A stretch of DNA of 64,000 bases from Maricaulis sp. (GCF_015665295.1 NZ_JADFAJ010000025.1:1-64000); one strand, 5' to 3'; shown: positions 8,648 through 17,773, numbered from the stretch's first letter. The notes: generated by a model not told the origin, from the letters alone. Translations and numbers: made by a program.

Positions 8648-9717
8648 ACCGGCAGATCCTGATCGAGGAGAATATCGGCGAGACCCGGGCCGCTGTGGCC
8701 GAGAATGGCCGCATCGTCGAGCTGCATCTCGATCGCTGGTCGGAAGCCGGACAGCGCGCTGTCGAGGGCGAGATTTATCGCGGTCGCATTCGCCGCGTCG
8801 AACCGGCCCTGAATGCGGCCTTTGTCGATCTGGGCGTTGGCGAGGAAGGTTTTCTGCCCTTTGGCAAGACCGGCCGTCCCAAGGGGCTGCACGAGGGCGC
8901 CGCCCTGGGGGTGCGGGTCGCCCGCGAGGCCTATGCCGAAAAGGGCCCGAACCTGTCCATTGTCGAGGTCGAGGCCGGCGAGGCCCCCGATTGTCTCGAA
9001 CCAGCCGATATTCTCGCCCAGCGCCTGGTGCGCGCCTTCAGCGATGCCGAGCCCGTCTGGGCCGACGAGACCGACCATGATCTCGAGGCCGCCTTTGACG
9101 AGGCGCTTCAAACACGTGTCGCCATTCCCGGCGGCGGCTCGCTCTATATCGAGGCGACGCGGGCGATGACCACGGTCGATATCGACGCCGATGGCCGCAA
9201 GGGCCAGGGCAATGCGGCCCAGCTCGCCGTTCAGCTCAATAATTCGGCGGCCAAGGAAGCCGCGCGTCAGGCCCGCATGCGCGGTATTGGCGGCATGATC
9301 GCGATCGATTTCGTGCACATGCGCGGGCAGCCTGATCGCAAGGCAGTCGAGCAGACCCTGCGCGGCGCCTTCCGGCGTGACCGCGCCAAGGTTGATGTGG
9401 CACCGCTTTCGCAATTCTGCATCGGTGAAGTCGCGCGCCAGCGTCGCGGCCGCACCCTGTCCGAGATCATGCTGGCCGCCGATGGCCGCCCGACCGTCGA
9501 GACCGCAGCCCTGGCCGCTTTGCGGCGGCTCGAGGGCGAGGCGCGGTCCGACCGGTCGCGCAAGCTGCGCCTGACGGTCGGGGCCGAGGTCTTCGCCTGG
9601 CTTGATGGCGATACCATCGCCTGGCGCGCCGCGCTCGCCGACCGGATCGGTCAGCGCTTCGAACTTGCCGAGAGCATTGAGCTCGATCGCGAAACCTGTC
9701 GTGTGGCGCGCGCCTGA
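8644..9717 (+). CDS. Ribonuclease E/G family protein, short form
   Basis: A 357-residue endoribonuclease-like protein. An S1-type segment (EGEIYRGRIRRVEPALNAAF) lies near residues 40-60. TTVDIDADGRKGQGN and IAIDFVHM hold the two expected metal-binding aspartates. It is shorter than E. coli RNase G (489 residues), and I find no CPxC zinc-link where it is expected after RRGRTLSEIM. It probably assembles differently from canonical RNase E/G. This form is a usual neighbour of maf and yacG in alphaproteobacteria, and a larger RNase E is likely elsewhere in the genome. Confidence 0.85.
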   Translation: MNRQILIEENIGETRAAVAENGRIVELHLDRWSEAGQRAVEGEIYRGRIRRVEPALNAAFVDLGVGEEGFLPFGKTGRPKGLHEGAALGVRVAREAYAEKGPNLSIVEVEAGEAPDCLEPADILAQRLVRAFSDAEPVWADETDHDLEAAFDEALQTRVAIPGGGSLYIEATRAMTTVDIDADGRKGQGNAAQLAVQLNNSAAKEAARQARMRGIGGMIAIDFVHMRGQPDRKAVEQTLRGAFRRDRAKVDVAPLSQFCIGEVARQRRGRTLSEIMLAADGRPTVETAALAALRRLEGEARSDRSRKLRLTVGAEVFAWLDGDTIAWRAALADRIGQRFELAESIELDRETCRVARA

Positions 9718-9759
9718 GCGTGTCTGCCTCAACCGCCTCCCCACAAAGGAGCCTAGATC

Positions 9760-9927
9760 ATGAAATGTCCGATCTGCCGCCAGCCGGCCGAACCCGATTT
9801 CAAACCCTTCTGTTCCAAGCGCTGCGCTGATGTCGATCTGGGCAAATGGGTCAGTGGATCCTATGCCATCCCCGGTGAGCCCGCCGATGTGGCCGAAGAC
9901 AATCCCGCGACGGAAGAAGATCAATAG
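9760..9927 (+). CDS. yacG: DNA gyrase inhibitor YacG (zinc-ribbon protein)
   Basis: A 55-residue protein with four zinc-binding cysteines at 3, 6, 18 and 22 (CPIC and FCSKRC), then an acidic tail. The family binds GyrB and inhibits gyrase. ATG 9760 follows AAGGAG at a short distance. Its position after the RNase E/G gene matches related genomes. Confidence 0.93.
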   Translation: MKCPICRQPAEPDFKPFCSKRCADVDLGKWVSGSYAIPGEPADVAEDNPATEEDQ

Positions 9928-10064
9928 CCACAGGTGCGGGCATGGCCAAATGGCCGCGACTGCCACCGGTTGTGATTTCGCTGAAAAGGGCCATGGACAC
10001 GCATCCATGCCCGACCTATAAACCGCGCTCTCGATTGGCTGCCATGGCAGTTGGTCGACACGGT

Positions 10065-10139
10065 GCCCGGGTAGCTCAGGGGTAGAGCAGCGGATTGAAA
10101 ATCCGCGTGTCGGTGGTTCGATTCCGCCCCCGGGCACCA
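10065..10139 (+). tRNA. tRNA-Phe (anticodon GAA)
   Basis: 75 nt with acceptor GCCCGGG/CCCGGGC, discriminator A and encoded CCA. The D-arm is AGCTCAGGGGTAGAGC and the anticodon stem CGGAT/ATCCG encloses loop TGAAA with anticodon GAA. The T-arm GGTTCGATTCC is regular. Long shadow frames on the opposite strand over this gene are artefacts. Confidence 0.97.
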
Positions 10140-10358
10140 TTTTTCCTTCAAAACTCGCACCTCTGACATGACCGTTTCACGAATGGTTTTCCGATGGCTT
10201 AGTCGGTAGGCCCGGTGGTAGGCGGTCAGTATCTGCTCCGAATTCGGGATTCTGTCTTGTGATGGAACAAGCGCCTCGCGGCCCGCTTGATGGATTGCAC
10301 CTTGACGTAGCAACGCGCCACCTCCAAAACTGCGGGACATGACTAGTTAGGGGACAAC

Positions 10359-10682
10359 ATGTCGTTCAAATCAGTAGTTTTTCTTGCGGCTGGTGCGTTG
10401 GCGCTCGCCGGGTGCACCACGTCGCAAGTCTTGACGGTGCAGCAGCCGGGCGACAGGGCCATGTCCTGCAGTGAACTTCAGCGGGAGTTCAGCGAGATCG
10501 AGCGCGTGATGGATGACGCGCAAGGTGATCGAGGTGTGAACACGGCGAATGTTACCGCGGTTCTTCTGTTCTGGCCCGCTGCTGTTGGCAATTACCTATC
10601 TGCGGACCAAGCTCTGGAGGCCGCCCAAGATCGTCAGACTTGGCTGTATGAGCTTTACGAGGAAAAAAGCTGCGATTCTTGA
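10359..10682 (+). CDS. Small predicted lipoprotein
   Basis: A 107-residue protein with a clear type II signal peptide: charged start, hydrophobic core, lipobox LAGC with Cys19. The mature part has SCSELQREFSEIERVM, a short hydrophobic VLLFWPAAVGNYL stretch, and ALEAAQDRQTWLYELYE. It belongs to a class of small lipoproteins seen in phage-rich and host genomes, but I cannot name a function. Base composition is visibly less GC-rich than its neighbours, and it lies just downstream of a tRNA gene, so recent acquisition is possible. It is followed by a strong terminator. Confidence 0.75.
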   Translation: MSFKSVVFLAAGALALAGCTTSQVLTVQQPGDRAMSCSELQREFSEIERVMDDAQGDRGVNTANVTAVLLFWPAAVGNYLSADQALEAAQDRQTWLYELYEEKSCDS

Positions 10683-10740
10683 TCTGAACGCGTTCAGCTC
10701 GAACACTTGATTCGATTAGGCGCGAAGGCCTTGGATTGCA

Positions 10741-10774
10741 AAAACGCCCGGTTGTTCAGCCGGGCGTTTTTTTT
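10741..10774 (+). terminator. Rho-independent terminator after the lipoprotein gene
   Basis: An inverted repeat AAAACGCCCGG / CCGGGCGTTTT around loop TTGTTCAG is followed by eight T. The A-rich 5' side lets it work in the other direction too, for the convergent OYE gene ending at 10795. Confidence 0.9.
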
Positions 10775-10794
10775 GGCTGACCGCCTTTTTCAGG

Positions 10795-11895
10795 TCAGAC
10801 CAGCTCTTTCAGCTTCTCCGCGCTGAAGTCCTCCAGCTCGTCAAACCGGCCGTCGCGGACCTTGGCGGCCCATTCCGGGTCGGAGATGAGGGCGCGGCCG
10901 ACGGCGACCAGGTCGAATTCGTCGCGCTCCAGGCGTTCAATCAGCCCGTCGAGTGAGGAGGCCGGGGAGTTCTCGCCCATGAAGGCGCCAATGAAGTCGG
11001 AGTTCAGGCCGACCGAGCCGACGGTTATGGCCGGCTTGCCGGTGAGTTTCTGGGTCCAGCCGGCGAGATTGAGGTCGGAACCTTCGAATTCCGGAATCCA
11101 GAAACGGCGGGTCGAGGCGTGGAAGATGTCGACGCCGGCATCCGAAAGCGGGCCGAGGAATTCGCCCAGCGCCTCGGGCGCATCGGCGAGGCGGGCATTG
11201 TAATCCTGCTGTTTCCACTGCGAATAACGCAGGATGAGGGGCAGGTCGGCGGGAATTTCCGCGCGCACCGCCTTGACGATTTCCTGAACGATCGTGGTGC
11301 GTTCGACGAGCCCGCCACCGAAACGGTCATCGCGCTGGTTCATGCCCTCCCAGAAGAACTGGTCGAGAAGATAGCCGTGTGCGCCATGCAGTTCGATGGC
11401 GTCAAAACCGATTTCGGCGGCGGCCCGGGCTGCCTTGGCGAAGGCGGCGATGGTGTCGGCAATATCCTCGGCGCTCATCGGTTCGCCGACCTGCTTGCCG
11501 CCCGGGACAATGCCGGACGGGCTGTCGGACTTGGCCTCGGGATGTGGTCCGGTGCCGGGCTTGCGGGCGAGCCCGACATGCCAGAGCTGCGGCGCGATCT
11601 TGCCGCCAGCGGCATGGACCGCATCGACAACCGCCTTCCACCCGGCCAGCGAGGCCGGTTCATGAAAATTCGGTATGGCCGGGTCGAAGCTGGCGCCCGG
11701 GCGGTCGACAGTCGTGCCCTCGGTGATGATCAGTCCGACCGCATTTTCGGCGCGGCGACGATAATAGTCGACGACCGGCTGGCCCGGCACGCCGCCCGGG
11801 CTCTTCGAGCGTGTCATCGGGGCCATCACGATGCGGTTGGGCAGGGTCAGCGAGCCCAGCGAGAAGGGGCGGAACAGGGCGTCGGTCGAGGTCAT
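10795..11895 (-). CDS. Old Yellow Enzyme family NADH:flavin oxidoreductase (alkene reductase)
   Basis: A 366-residue FMN enzyme that reduces activated C=C bonds or nitro groups with NAD(P)H. Recognisable parts are LFRPFSLGSLTLPNRIVMAP at the N-terminus, WHVGLARKP, and ELHGAHGYLLDQF with the substrate-binding His pair position. It resembles NemA-type N-ethylmaleimide reductases. It is a single gene with a 180-bp divergent spacer to the ATP-grasp gene, which should hold both promoters. The physiological substrate cannot be read from the sequence. Confidence 0.92.
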   Translation of the reverse strand: MTSTDALFRPFSLGSLTLPNRIVMAPMTRSKSPGGVPGQPVVDYYRRRAENAVGLIITEGTTVDRPGASFDPAIPNFHEPASLAGWKAVVDAVHAAGGKIAPQLWHVGLARKPGTGPHPEAKSDSPSGIVPGGKQVGEPMSAEDIADTIAAFAKAARAAAEIGFDAIELHGAHGYLLDQFFWEGMNQRDDRFGGGLVERTTIVQEIVKAVRAEIPADLPLILRYSQWKQQDYNARLADAPEALGEFLGPLSDAGVDIFHASTRRFWIPEFEGSDLNLAGWTQKLTGKPAITVGSVGLNSDFIGAFMGENSPASSLDGLIERLERDEFDLVAVGRALISDPEWAAKVRDGRFDELEDFSAEKLKELV

Positions 11896-12076
11896 GCGGT
11901 GATCCTTGAGAATTGAACTCGCTCAAGATGTAATGGGCTTTGTGGCAAAATCGACCCTTCGGTATGTATTTGACCCATGCATTTTGCGGCGGCGCAGCGA
12001 AATCCTTGCGGCCGTGCGGCGCGGCGCGTGCGGGGCGGGGATAGGCGGACCCGCAGCAGACTTGTAGAAGAATCCG

Positions 12077-13081
12077 ATGCCGGAAACCGTTTCGCCCGAT
12101 CCACAGCCTTTCAATGCCCGCTTCGTGCGCCGCGTTTGCGCGCGCCAGGGCTGGAACATGGTCGATCTGGATGGGGGAGGCGGCTATCTGTTTGCCGTCG
12201 AGGCTGGCGGTCGGCGTGTCCTGACGGGGGCGGGTGCGATCTGTGCCTATCCGACCAACCCGGCAACGGCTTACACGATTGCGCGCGACAAGGCGTTCAC
12301 GGCGGCTGCGCTCGCCGGTGAAGGCCTCGCGCATGTGCCGACCTCGCTCTGGTTCATCGGAACCGCGCGCCGGCATCTGCGACCCCCGGGCCGCGAGCGG
12401 GCTGACCTCGAGGCGCAGGCCGGTTCGCTGACCTATCCGCTGTTTGCCAAGCCCAATCGCGGCGCTCATGGTGACTTCGCTGAACGGATCGAAACGTCTG
12501 CTGCCCTGCTGGACTATCTTGCCCGTGTCGCCCGGGCGCATGACCAGATTGTGATCCAGCCGCTCGTCGAGGCGGCGGAGTACCGCGTTTTCGTGGTCGG
12601 CGGGCGGGCGCGCTTCCAGTATGGCAAGGCCGAGGGCGGACTTGGCGGTGACGGGGTATCGACCTGGACCGACCTGTTCGAAAGCCTCAATGCCCGATTG
12701 GCCGCCGATGCGCTCAGCCTGGTTCCGGCGAGTGCTTTCTCGACCGGCCTCGCCGCGATATCGGCCTCACCATCCGATATCGCCAGAACCGGACAGCGCC
12801 TGCCACTTGGCGGGCGTCGCAATCTGGCGACCGGCGGCTATCCGGTAGGGTTCCGAACGGATGTCGATCCGGCGCTCGGCGCCCTCGCCATTGCTGCCAC
12901 GTCCGCCTTGGGTCTCGATGTGGCGGGCGTTGATCTGTTTGCGCCGGACGCGGGTGAGCCGCTCGTTCTGGAGGTCAATGGCAATCCCAGCTTTGCCTCG
13001 TTGGAGGGACTCGGTGAGGAGAAGCTGGCAGAGGCGATCTGGGCGGATGTCCTGCGCCGCGCGCTGGAGGTGGCGCCATGA
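12077..13081 (+). CDS. ATP-grasp ligase (RimK/cyanophycin-synthetase-like)
   Basis: A 334-residue protein with ATP-grasp landmarks in order: a DKAFTAAALAGEG hinge helix near 75, the phosphate-loop region PLFAKPNRGAHG near 118-130 with the adenine-site Lys, QPLVEAAEYRVFVVGGR near 155-175, and the metal-binding LEVNGNPSF near 300. Such enzymes join a carboxylate to an amine via an acyl phosphate. It lacks any obvious transporter or secretion signal. The 4-bp ATGA overlap with the following FolC-like ligase argues that the two work on the same product. The substrate is unknown. Confidence 0.8.
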   Translation: MPETVSPDPQPFNARFVRRVCARQGWNMVDLDGGGGYLFAVEAGGRRVLTGAGAICAYPTNPATAYTIARDKAFTAAALAGEGLAHVPTSLWFIGTARRHLRPPGRERADLEAQAGSLTYPLFAKPNRGAHGDFAERIETSAALLDYLARVARAHDQIVIQPLVEAAEYRVFVVGGRARFQYGKAEGGLGGDGVSTWTDLFESLNARLAADALSLVPASAFSTGLAAISASPSDIARTGQRLPLGGRRNLATGGYPVGFRTDVDPALGALAIAATSALGLDVAGVDLFAPDAGEPLVLEVNGNPSFASLEGLGEEKLAEAIWADVLRRALEVAP

Positions 13082-14385
13082 AGATGAGCACGCTCGACCT
13101 GCCGCGCTTCGGTGCCGGTATCGGACTGGCACGGACGTCTGCCATCGCCAGGCGCCTCGGCCTCGACCTGGCCGCGATCGGGCGCCGCGCGATGGTGATC
13201 ACCGGCAGCAATGGCAAGGGCAGCGTCTCGCGCATGCTGGCCAGCCTGTTCACGGCTGCGGGCGAGCGGACCGGGCTGTTCACCTCGCCACACCTGCACG
13301 CCTTCAACGAGCGTTTCGTGCTGCGCGGCGAGATGATCGATGATGGTTCGCTCACGGTGCTGGAAGCGCGGGTCGGTGAGGCGATCGAGGCGCACATTCA
13401 CCAGCAGGGCTGGGATCAGCCCGGAGCCTTCGAGGCCGGTTTCCTGACCGCGCTCCTCTGGTTCCAGGAGGCCGGCGCTGAGCGCCTGGTGATCGAGGCC
13501 GGCATTGGCGGGCGCTATGACCCGACCCGGCTGCTCATGGCGCCGCATGCAGCCCTGGTCAGCCTCGACTTCGAACACATGCCGCTTCTCGGTTCCAGCC
13601 TGCGGGAAGTGGCGCTGGACAAGCTCGACATCGCGCCACCCGGCGGGCGGATCATTCTTGGTCGCAGCCTGGCCAGCGAGCGCCCGGCCATCGAGACCGT
13701 CGCCGGCCTCAAGCAAGTCGCGCTGGGCTGGGTGGCTGATCAGTATCGCCCATCTCGATCGAGCGACGCGCTCTCGGGCCATGTGGTGAGGCTGGACCAT
13801 GCCGTGCGCGGGCCGCTCGATCTAACAATGGCGATGCATGGACGCTTCCAGCTCGACAATCTGGAAGTGGCGCTGGAAGCCTTCGCCGACGCGCGCCCTG
13901 ATCTGTTCCCGGGCGCTTGGCCGGATCTCATTGCTCCGGCACTGGCTGGGTGCAGCAATCCCGCCCGGATGGAGTATCTGCCCGGTGAGCCGGGCCTGTT
14001 GGTCGATGCCGGTCATACGCCCGCGGGGATTGCGGCGGCGGTAGCCGGGGTCGAGACGCTGCTGAACCGCCGCAAGGCCGTGCTGCTGCTCGGCATGTCA
14101 GCGGACAAGCCGGTCGCGGCCATGCTCGATGTGCTCGCGCCGGCCTTCGAGCGGGTGATTGTGTCTACTTTGCCTGGCGGTGTGCCGGCGGCGGATCTGG
14201 CGGCTGCCTACAAGGCCCGGAATGCGACCGCTCATGTGTTGATCGCGAACAAGGCAAGTGCAGCCGTGGCGCTTGCTCTGGCCATGCCCGAGCGGCGTGA
14301 GGTCGTCGCGCTGGGCGGTCTGTTCTGGGCTGCGGCGGTACGTGAAGCCTGGCTCGGCGCAACACCGGCCCCTTGCGCCGAGTAG
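13078..14385 (+). CDS. Mur ligase superfamily protein, FolC-like
   Basis: A 435-residue ligase with P-loop TGSNGKGS at 42-49, a TSPHLHAFNERF segment typical of folylpolyglutamate synthases, EAGIGGRYDPTRL (family EVGLGGRLDATN), and a C-terminal VDAGHTPAG matching the FolC VDGAHNP region. By family it ligates an amino acid, classically glutamate, to a carboxylate. The usual alphaproteobacterial folC sits beside accD. Pairing here with an ATP-grasp enzyme, and the divergent motifs, suggest a paralogue with another substrate. I leave the symbol blank for that reason. Confidence 0.82.
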   Translation: MKMSTLDLPRFGAGIGLARTSAIARRLGLDLAAIGRRAMVITGSNGKGSVSRMLASLFTAAGERTGLFTSPHLHAFNERFVLRGEMIDDGSLTVLEARVGEAIEAHIHQQGWDQPGAFEAGFLTALLWFQEAGAERLVIEAGIGGRYDPTRLLMAPHAALVSLDFEHMPLLGSSLREVALDKLDIAPPGGRIILGRSLASERPAIETVAGLKQVALGWVADQYRPSRSSDALSGHVVRLDHAVRGPLDLTMAMHGRFQLDNLEVALEAFADARPDLFPGAWPDLIAPALAGCSNPARMEYLPGEPGLLVDAGHTPAGIAAAVAGVETLLNRRKAVLLLGMSADKPVAAMLDVLAPAFERVIVSTLPGGVPAADLAAAYKARNATAHVLIANKASAAVALALAMPERREVVALGGLFWAAAVREAWLGATPAPCAE

Positions 14386-14437
14386 AAAACGGTGTTCACT
14401 TTTCGACTGACGCCGAAGATGCGGTACGGGAGGAAAG

Positions 14438-15931
14438 ATGTCCGCGACTGATTTTGATGTCCTGATCGTCGGCGCCGGTCTGTCCGGCATTGGTGCCGCT
14501 TATCACCTGCAGACGCGTTGTCCGGAGCGCAGTTATGCCATCCTCGAGGCGCGCGATGCGATCGGCGGGACGTGGGACCTTTTTCGCTATCCCGGTATCC
14601 GCTCGGACAGTGACATGTACACGTTCGGCTACGCCTTCCGGCCCTGGACCGGCGGCAAGGCCTTCGCCGACGGACCGTCCATCCGGCAATATGTCCGCGA
14701 CACCGCAAGCGAGAACGGGATCGACCGGCATATCCGCTTTGGCCACAAGGTCCTGGCTGCCAATTGGGACAGCAACGCGGCACGCTGGCAGGTTCGCTCC
14801 ACGGACGGGCAGGGTGGCGAGACCGTGCTGACGGCCCGTTTCCTCATGCTGTGCTCGGGCTATTACCGCTATGACGAGGGCTATCTGCCCGCATTTGCAG
14901 GCTATGAGGACTTCAAGGGCGCCATCGCGCATCCGCAGCACTGGGACAGTGAGCTCGACTATGCCGGCAAGAAGGTCGTGGTCATCGGTTCCGGCGCAAC
15001 CGCGGTGACCCTGGTACCGGCCATGGCAGAGACGGCAGCGCATGTCACGATGCTGCAGCGCTCACCGACCTATATCGCAGCCCGACCCTCGCGCGATGTC
15101 ATTGCCGAGACCCTGCGCAAGGCCCTGCCGGCAAAGCTCGCCTACCTCGTTTCCAGGATCAAGAATATCGGCTTGGCCATCTATATTTATCAGATATCCA
15201 AACGCTGGCCGGCCTTCGTCAAGAAGGCGGTCATCAAGGCGGTGAAGGACCAGCTGGGTGAGGGGTTCGATGTCGAGACGCATTTCACGCCGAGCTATAA
15301 TCCCTGGGACCAGCGCTTCTGTCTTGCTCCCGATGGCGACTTCTTCGAGGCGCTGAAATCGGGCAGGGCGGACATTGTCACCGACCATATCGAGCGCTTC
15401 ACCGCGACCGGGATCCAGCTGAAATCCGGGGCGCAAATTGAGGCCGATATCATCGTGCCGGCGACCGGTCTCGAGATGCAGCTGGCCGGGGCCGCGCAAA
15501 TCTCGCTCGATGGAGAGGTTGTCGATCCGGCCGACCTTTACACCTATCGCGGCATGATGCTGGGTGATGTGCCCAACCTGGCGCTGGCGTTTGGCTATAC
15601 CAATGCCTCCTGGACGCTCAAGGTTGACCTGACCTGCGAACGGGTCTGTCGCATGCTGAACCACATGAAGAAGACCGGTACCGATATCGCGGTCCCGAAA
15701 GTGCCGGACGACATCAGGCCGGAACCGCTGCTCGATTTCTCGTCGGGCTATGTCCAGCGGGCGATAGCCCACCTTCCCAGGCAGGGTGATCGTGCACCCT
15801 GGAAGACCTATCAGAACTATGTCCAGGACATGCTGACCATCCGCTTCGGCAAGCTCGAGGACGGATATATGACCTTTGCCAAGGCACCGGGTCCTGTCGT
15901 CGGCAGCCAGGCCCGGGAGGCTGCGGAATGA
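14438..15931 (+). CDS. Flavin-containing monooxygenase, Baeyer-Villiger type
   Basis: A 497-residue FAD/NADPH enzyme. The FAD Rossmann motif GAGLSG is at 12-17, the BVMO fingerprint FKGAIAHPQHWD at 159-170, and the NADPH motif GSGATA at 184-189. An RYPGIRSDSDMYTFGY segment near 50-65 is typical of the group. Enzymes of this kind insert oxygen next to a ketone or oxidise aldehydes or heteroatoms. It leads a three-gene run with a dehydrogenase and an esterase-like hydrolase, which fits the sequence alcohol to ketone to ester to acid plus alcohol. A good Shine-Dalgarno (GGGAGG) precedes ATG 14438. Confidence 0.92.
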   Translation: MSATDFDVLIVGAGLSGIGAAYHLQTRCPERSYAILEARDAIGGTWDLFRYPGIRSDSDMYTFGYAFRPWTGGKAFADGPSIRQYVRDTASENGIDRHIRFGHKVLAANWDSNAARWQVRSTDGQGGETVLTARFLMLCSGYYRYDEGYLPAFAGYEDFKGAIAHPQHWDSELDYAGKKVVVIGSGATAVTLVPAMAETAAHVTMLQRSPTYIAARPSRDVIAETLRKALPAKLAYLVSRIKNIGLAIYIYQISKRWPAFVKKAVIKAVKDQLGEGFDVETHFTPSYNPWDQRFCLAPDGDFFEALKSGRADIVTDHIERFTATGIQLKSGAQIEADIIVPATGLEMQLAGAAQISLDGEVVDPADLYTYRGMMLGDVPNLALAFGYTNASWTLKVDLTCERVCRMLNHMKKTGTDIAVPKVPDDIRPEPLLDFSSGYVQRAIAHLPRQGDRAPWKTYQNYVQDMLTIRFGKLEDGYMTFAKAPGPVVGSQAREAAE

Positions 15932-16776
15932 CGGACCGTTTTGATTTTGCAGGGCGAACGGCGCTGATCACCGGGGCCGCCAGCGGCATTGGCGCGGCCC
16001 TGGCCGCCGACCTCGCGGGACGCGGGGCGCATCTGATCCTCGTCGATATCAATGCCGACGGGCTGGAGGCGGTCGCGGCGCCGCTGCGTGCCGACGGGCG
16101 CACGGTCGCGACCTTTGTGGTCGACATGGCCGATGCCGATGCGATCGAACAGCTGGCCAAGGATGTCACTGACGCGGGGGAGCCCGTCCATCTGCTGATC
16201 AACAATGCCGGAATCGCCCTGGGAGGTCTGTTCGAGGAAGTCGACATGGCCGATTTCGAACGGCTTCTGGCCATCAATCTCTACGGCGTTATCCGCATGA
16301 CCCGCGCTTTCCTGCCCAGACTTCGCGCGGTCGAAGAGGCACATATTGTCAATATATCCAGCATCTTCGGTATCGTCGCTCCGGCTGGACAGGCAGCATA
16401 CGCGACCGCCAAGTTCGGCGTGAAGGGGTTTTCCAACGCCCTGCGGCATGAGCTCGCCGGATCATCGATCGGTGTGACAACCGTCCATCCCGGCGGCGTG
16501 GCGACCAATATTGCCGCCAGCGCCAAAGCGCCGCCAAGCGCCAGCGCGGCCGAGATCGCCGCGGCGAAACGGCAGACCCAGCGCCTGCTGGTCATGCCGC
16601 CGCCGGAGGCTGCCCGCCTCATTCTCAATGGTGTGGCGCGCCGGAAACCCCGTATCTTCGTGGGACGGGACGCCCACACCATGATGTGGCTCGAGCGCCT
16701 GTTTCCGACCCGCTACTGGTCCCTCATGCAATCCATGGTCGGCGCGCGCCGGTCCGGTTCCAAGGCCTCGTCCTAG
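15928..16776 (+). CDS. Short-chain dehydrogenase/reductase
   Basis: A 282-residue classical SDR. The cofactor motif TGAASGIG is at 15-22, the NNAG motif near 93, Ser in NISS near 143, and the catalytic YATAK near 157. The Asp after the second beta strand (LVDIN) favours NAD(H). A C-terminal extension with a PTRYWSLMQS stretch is common in monooxygenase-linked members. It overlaps the monooxygenase gene by ATGA, supporting a shared catabolic role. Confidence 0.92.
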   Translation: MTDRFDFAGRTALITGAASGIGAALAADLAGRGAHLILVDINADGLEAVAAPLRADGRTVATFVVDMADADAIEQLAKDVTDAGEPVHLLINNAGIALGGLFEEVDMADFERLLAINLYGVIRMTRAFLPRLRAVEEAHIVNISSIFGIVAPAGQAAYATAKFGVKGFSNALRHELAGSSIGVTTVHPGGVATNIAASAKAPPSASAAEIAAAKRQTQRLLVMPPPEAARLILNGVARRKPRIFVGRDAHTMMWLERLFPTRYWSLMQSMVGARRSGSKASS

Positions 16777-16785
16777 GGGGAGTTC

Positions 16786-17748
16786 ATGCTCACCATCATC
16801 CTGTCCATCATTGGCGGCATTGGCCTGCTTCTTCTGGTCGGTCTTCTTGTGGCCTGGCGTTTCTCGCACGCGGTATCGGCCAAGGCGTCTGCCGCGATCC
16901 CGCCGAAAGGCCATTTCACCGAGGTCGCTGGCGGACGGCTGCATTGGATCGAAAAGGGCGAGGGGCGTCCGGTCGTCATGATCCACGGTCTCGCCGGCAA
17001 TCTGCACAATTTCACCTATGCGATGGTCGACCGGCTGGCGGCGGCCGGTTATCGCGCCATCGCCATCGACCGGCCCGGTTGCGGCTGGTCCGAGCGTGAC
17101 ACGGACGAGCAGGCGCGCATTCCCGAGCAGGCCCGCATGATCGCCGAAATGCTCGCCAAGGAGGGGATTGAGCGGCCGCTCCTGGTCGGTCACTCGCTGG
17201 GCGGGGCGGTCTCGCTGGCCCTGGCCCTGAACCATGCCGACCAGGTCGGTGGCCTCGCCCTGGTCTCGGCCCTGATCAAGGCACCGGAAACCCCGTCGGA
17301 GGCCTTTTCCGGCATCAATGTTGCCAATCCAGGCATGCGCCGCTTTGTCTCCGAGACGCTGGCCATCCCGATGTCGATCCGCAATGGCGCCAAGACGCTG
17401 GCCATTGTCTTCGGACCGGATGCGGCGCCGGAGGATTTCCGCTTCAGGGGCGGCGGCCTGCTGTCCCTGCGCCCGAAGGCCTTCTACGCCGCCGCCACCG
17501 ACATGCATGCGGTCGGTCTCGACATGGATGCCATCACCGCGCGCCTGTCGGAAATCTCCGTGCCGGTGGGGCTCTTCTACGGGCTGGAGGACCGCATCCT
17601 GTCGGCACCGGAACAGATTGCGGCCCTGACCGAAGCTCTGCCAGAGGCTGATGTCGAAACGATGGAGGAACGCGGCCACATGCCGCCGGTCATCGAGCCG
17701 GACCGCCTGCAGATCTTCATCGAGCGCATGGCGGGCAAGCTGGGGTAG
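16786..17748 (+). CDS. Alpha/beta hydrolase with N-terminal membrane anchor
   Basis: A 320-residue protein. Residues 1-25 form a strongly hydrophobic segment (a transmembrane anchor or uncleaved signal). Then come MIHGLAGN (oxyanion), DRPGCGWSE, the nucleophile elbow GHSLGG near 135-140, an acid region GLEDRILSAPE, and the final His in ERGHMPP. Third gene of the monooxygenase operon, 9 bp after the SDR. Ester hydrolysis downstream of a Baeyer-Villiger step is the likely job; the substrate is unknown. Confidence 0.88.
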   Translation: MLTIILSIIGGIGLLLLVGLLVAWRFSHAVSAKASAAIPPKGHFTEVAGGRLHWIEKGEGRPVVMIHGLAGNLHNFTYAMVDRLAAAGYRAIAIDRPGCGWSERDTDEQARIPEQARMIAEMLAKEGIERPLLVGHSLGGAVSLALALNHADQVGGLALVSALIKAPETPSEAFSGINVANPGMRRFVSETLAIPMSIRNGAKTLAIVFGPDAAPEDFRFRGGGLLSLRPKAFYAAATDMHAVGLDMDAITARLSEISVPVGLFYGLEDRILSAPEQIAALTEALPEADVETMEERGHMPPVIEPDRLQIFIERMAGKLG

Positions 17749-17773
17749 GGGCGCTTTTCTGGCCCCATACATT

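Noticed and set aside
8605-10140. Long minus-strand open frame over the RNase E/G gene, yacG and tRNA-Phe
   Set aside because: It is antisense to three well-supported genes, and its N-terminal residues come from the reverse of the tRNA, a familiar annotation artefact in GC-rich genomes.
9921-10340. Minus-strand frame of 139 codons over tRNA-Phe and the spacer
   Set aside because: It reads through the tRNA in reverse, giving the well-known spurious GAESNHRHADFQSAALP sequence; no conserved domain remains elsewhere.
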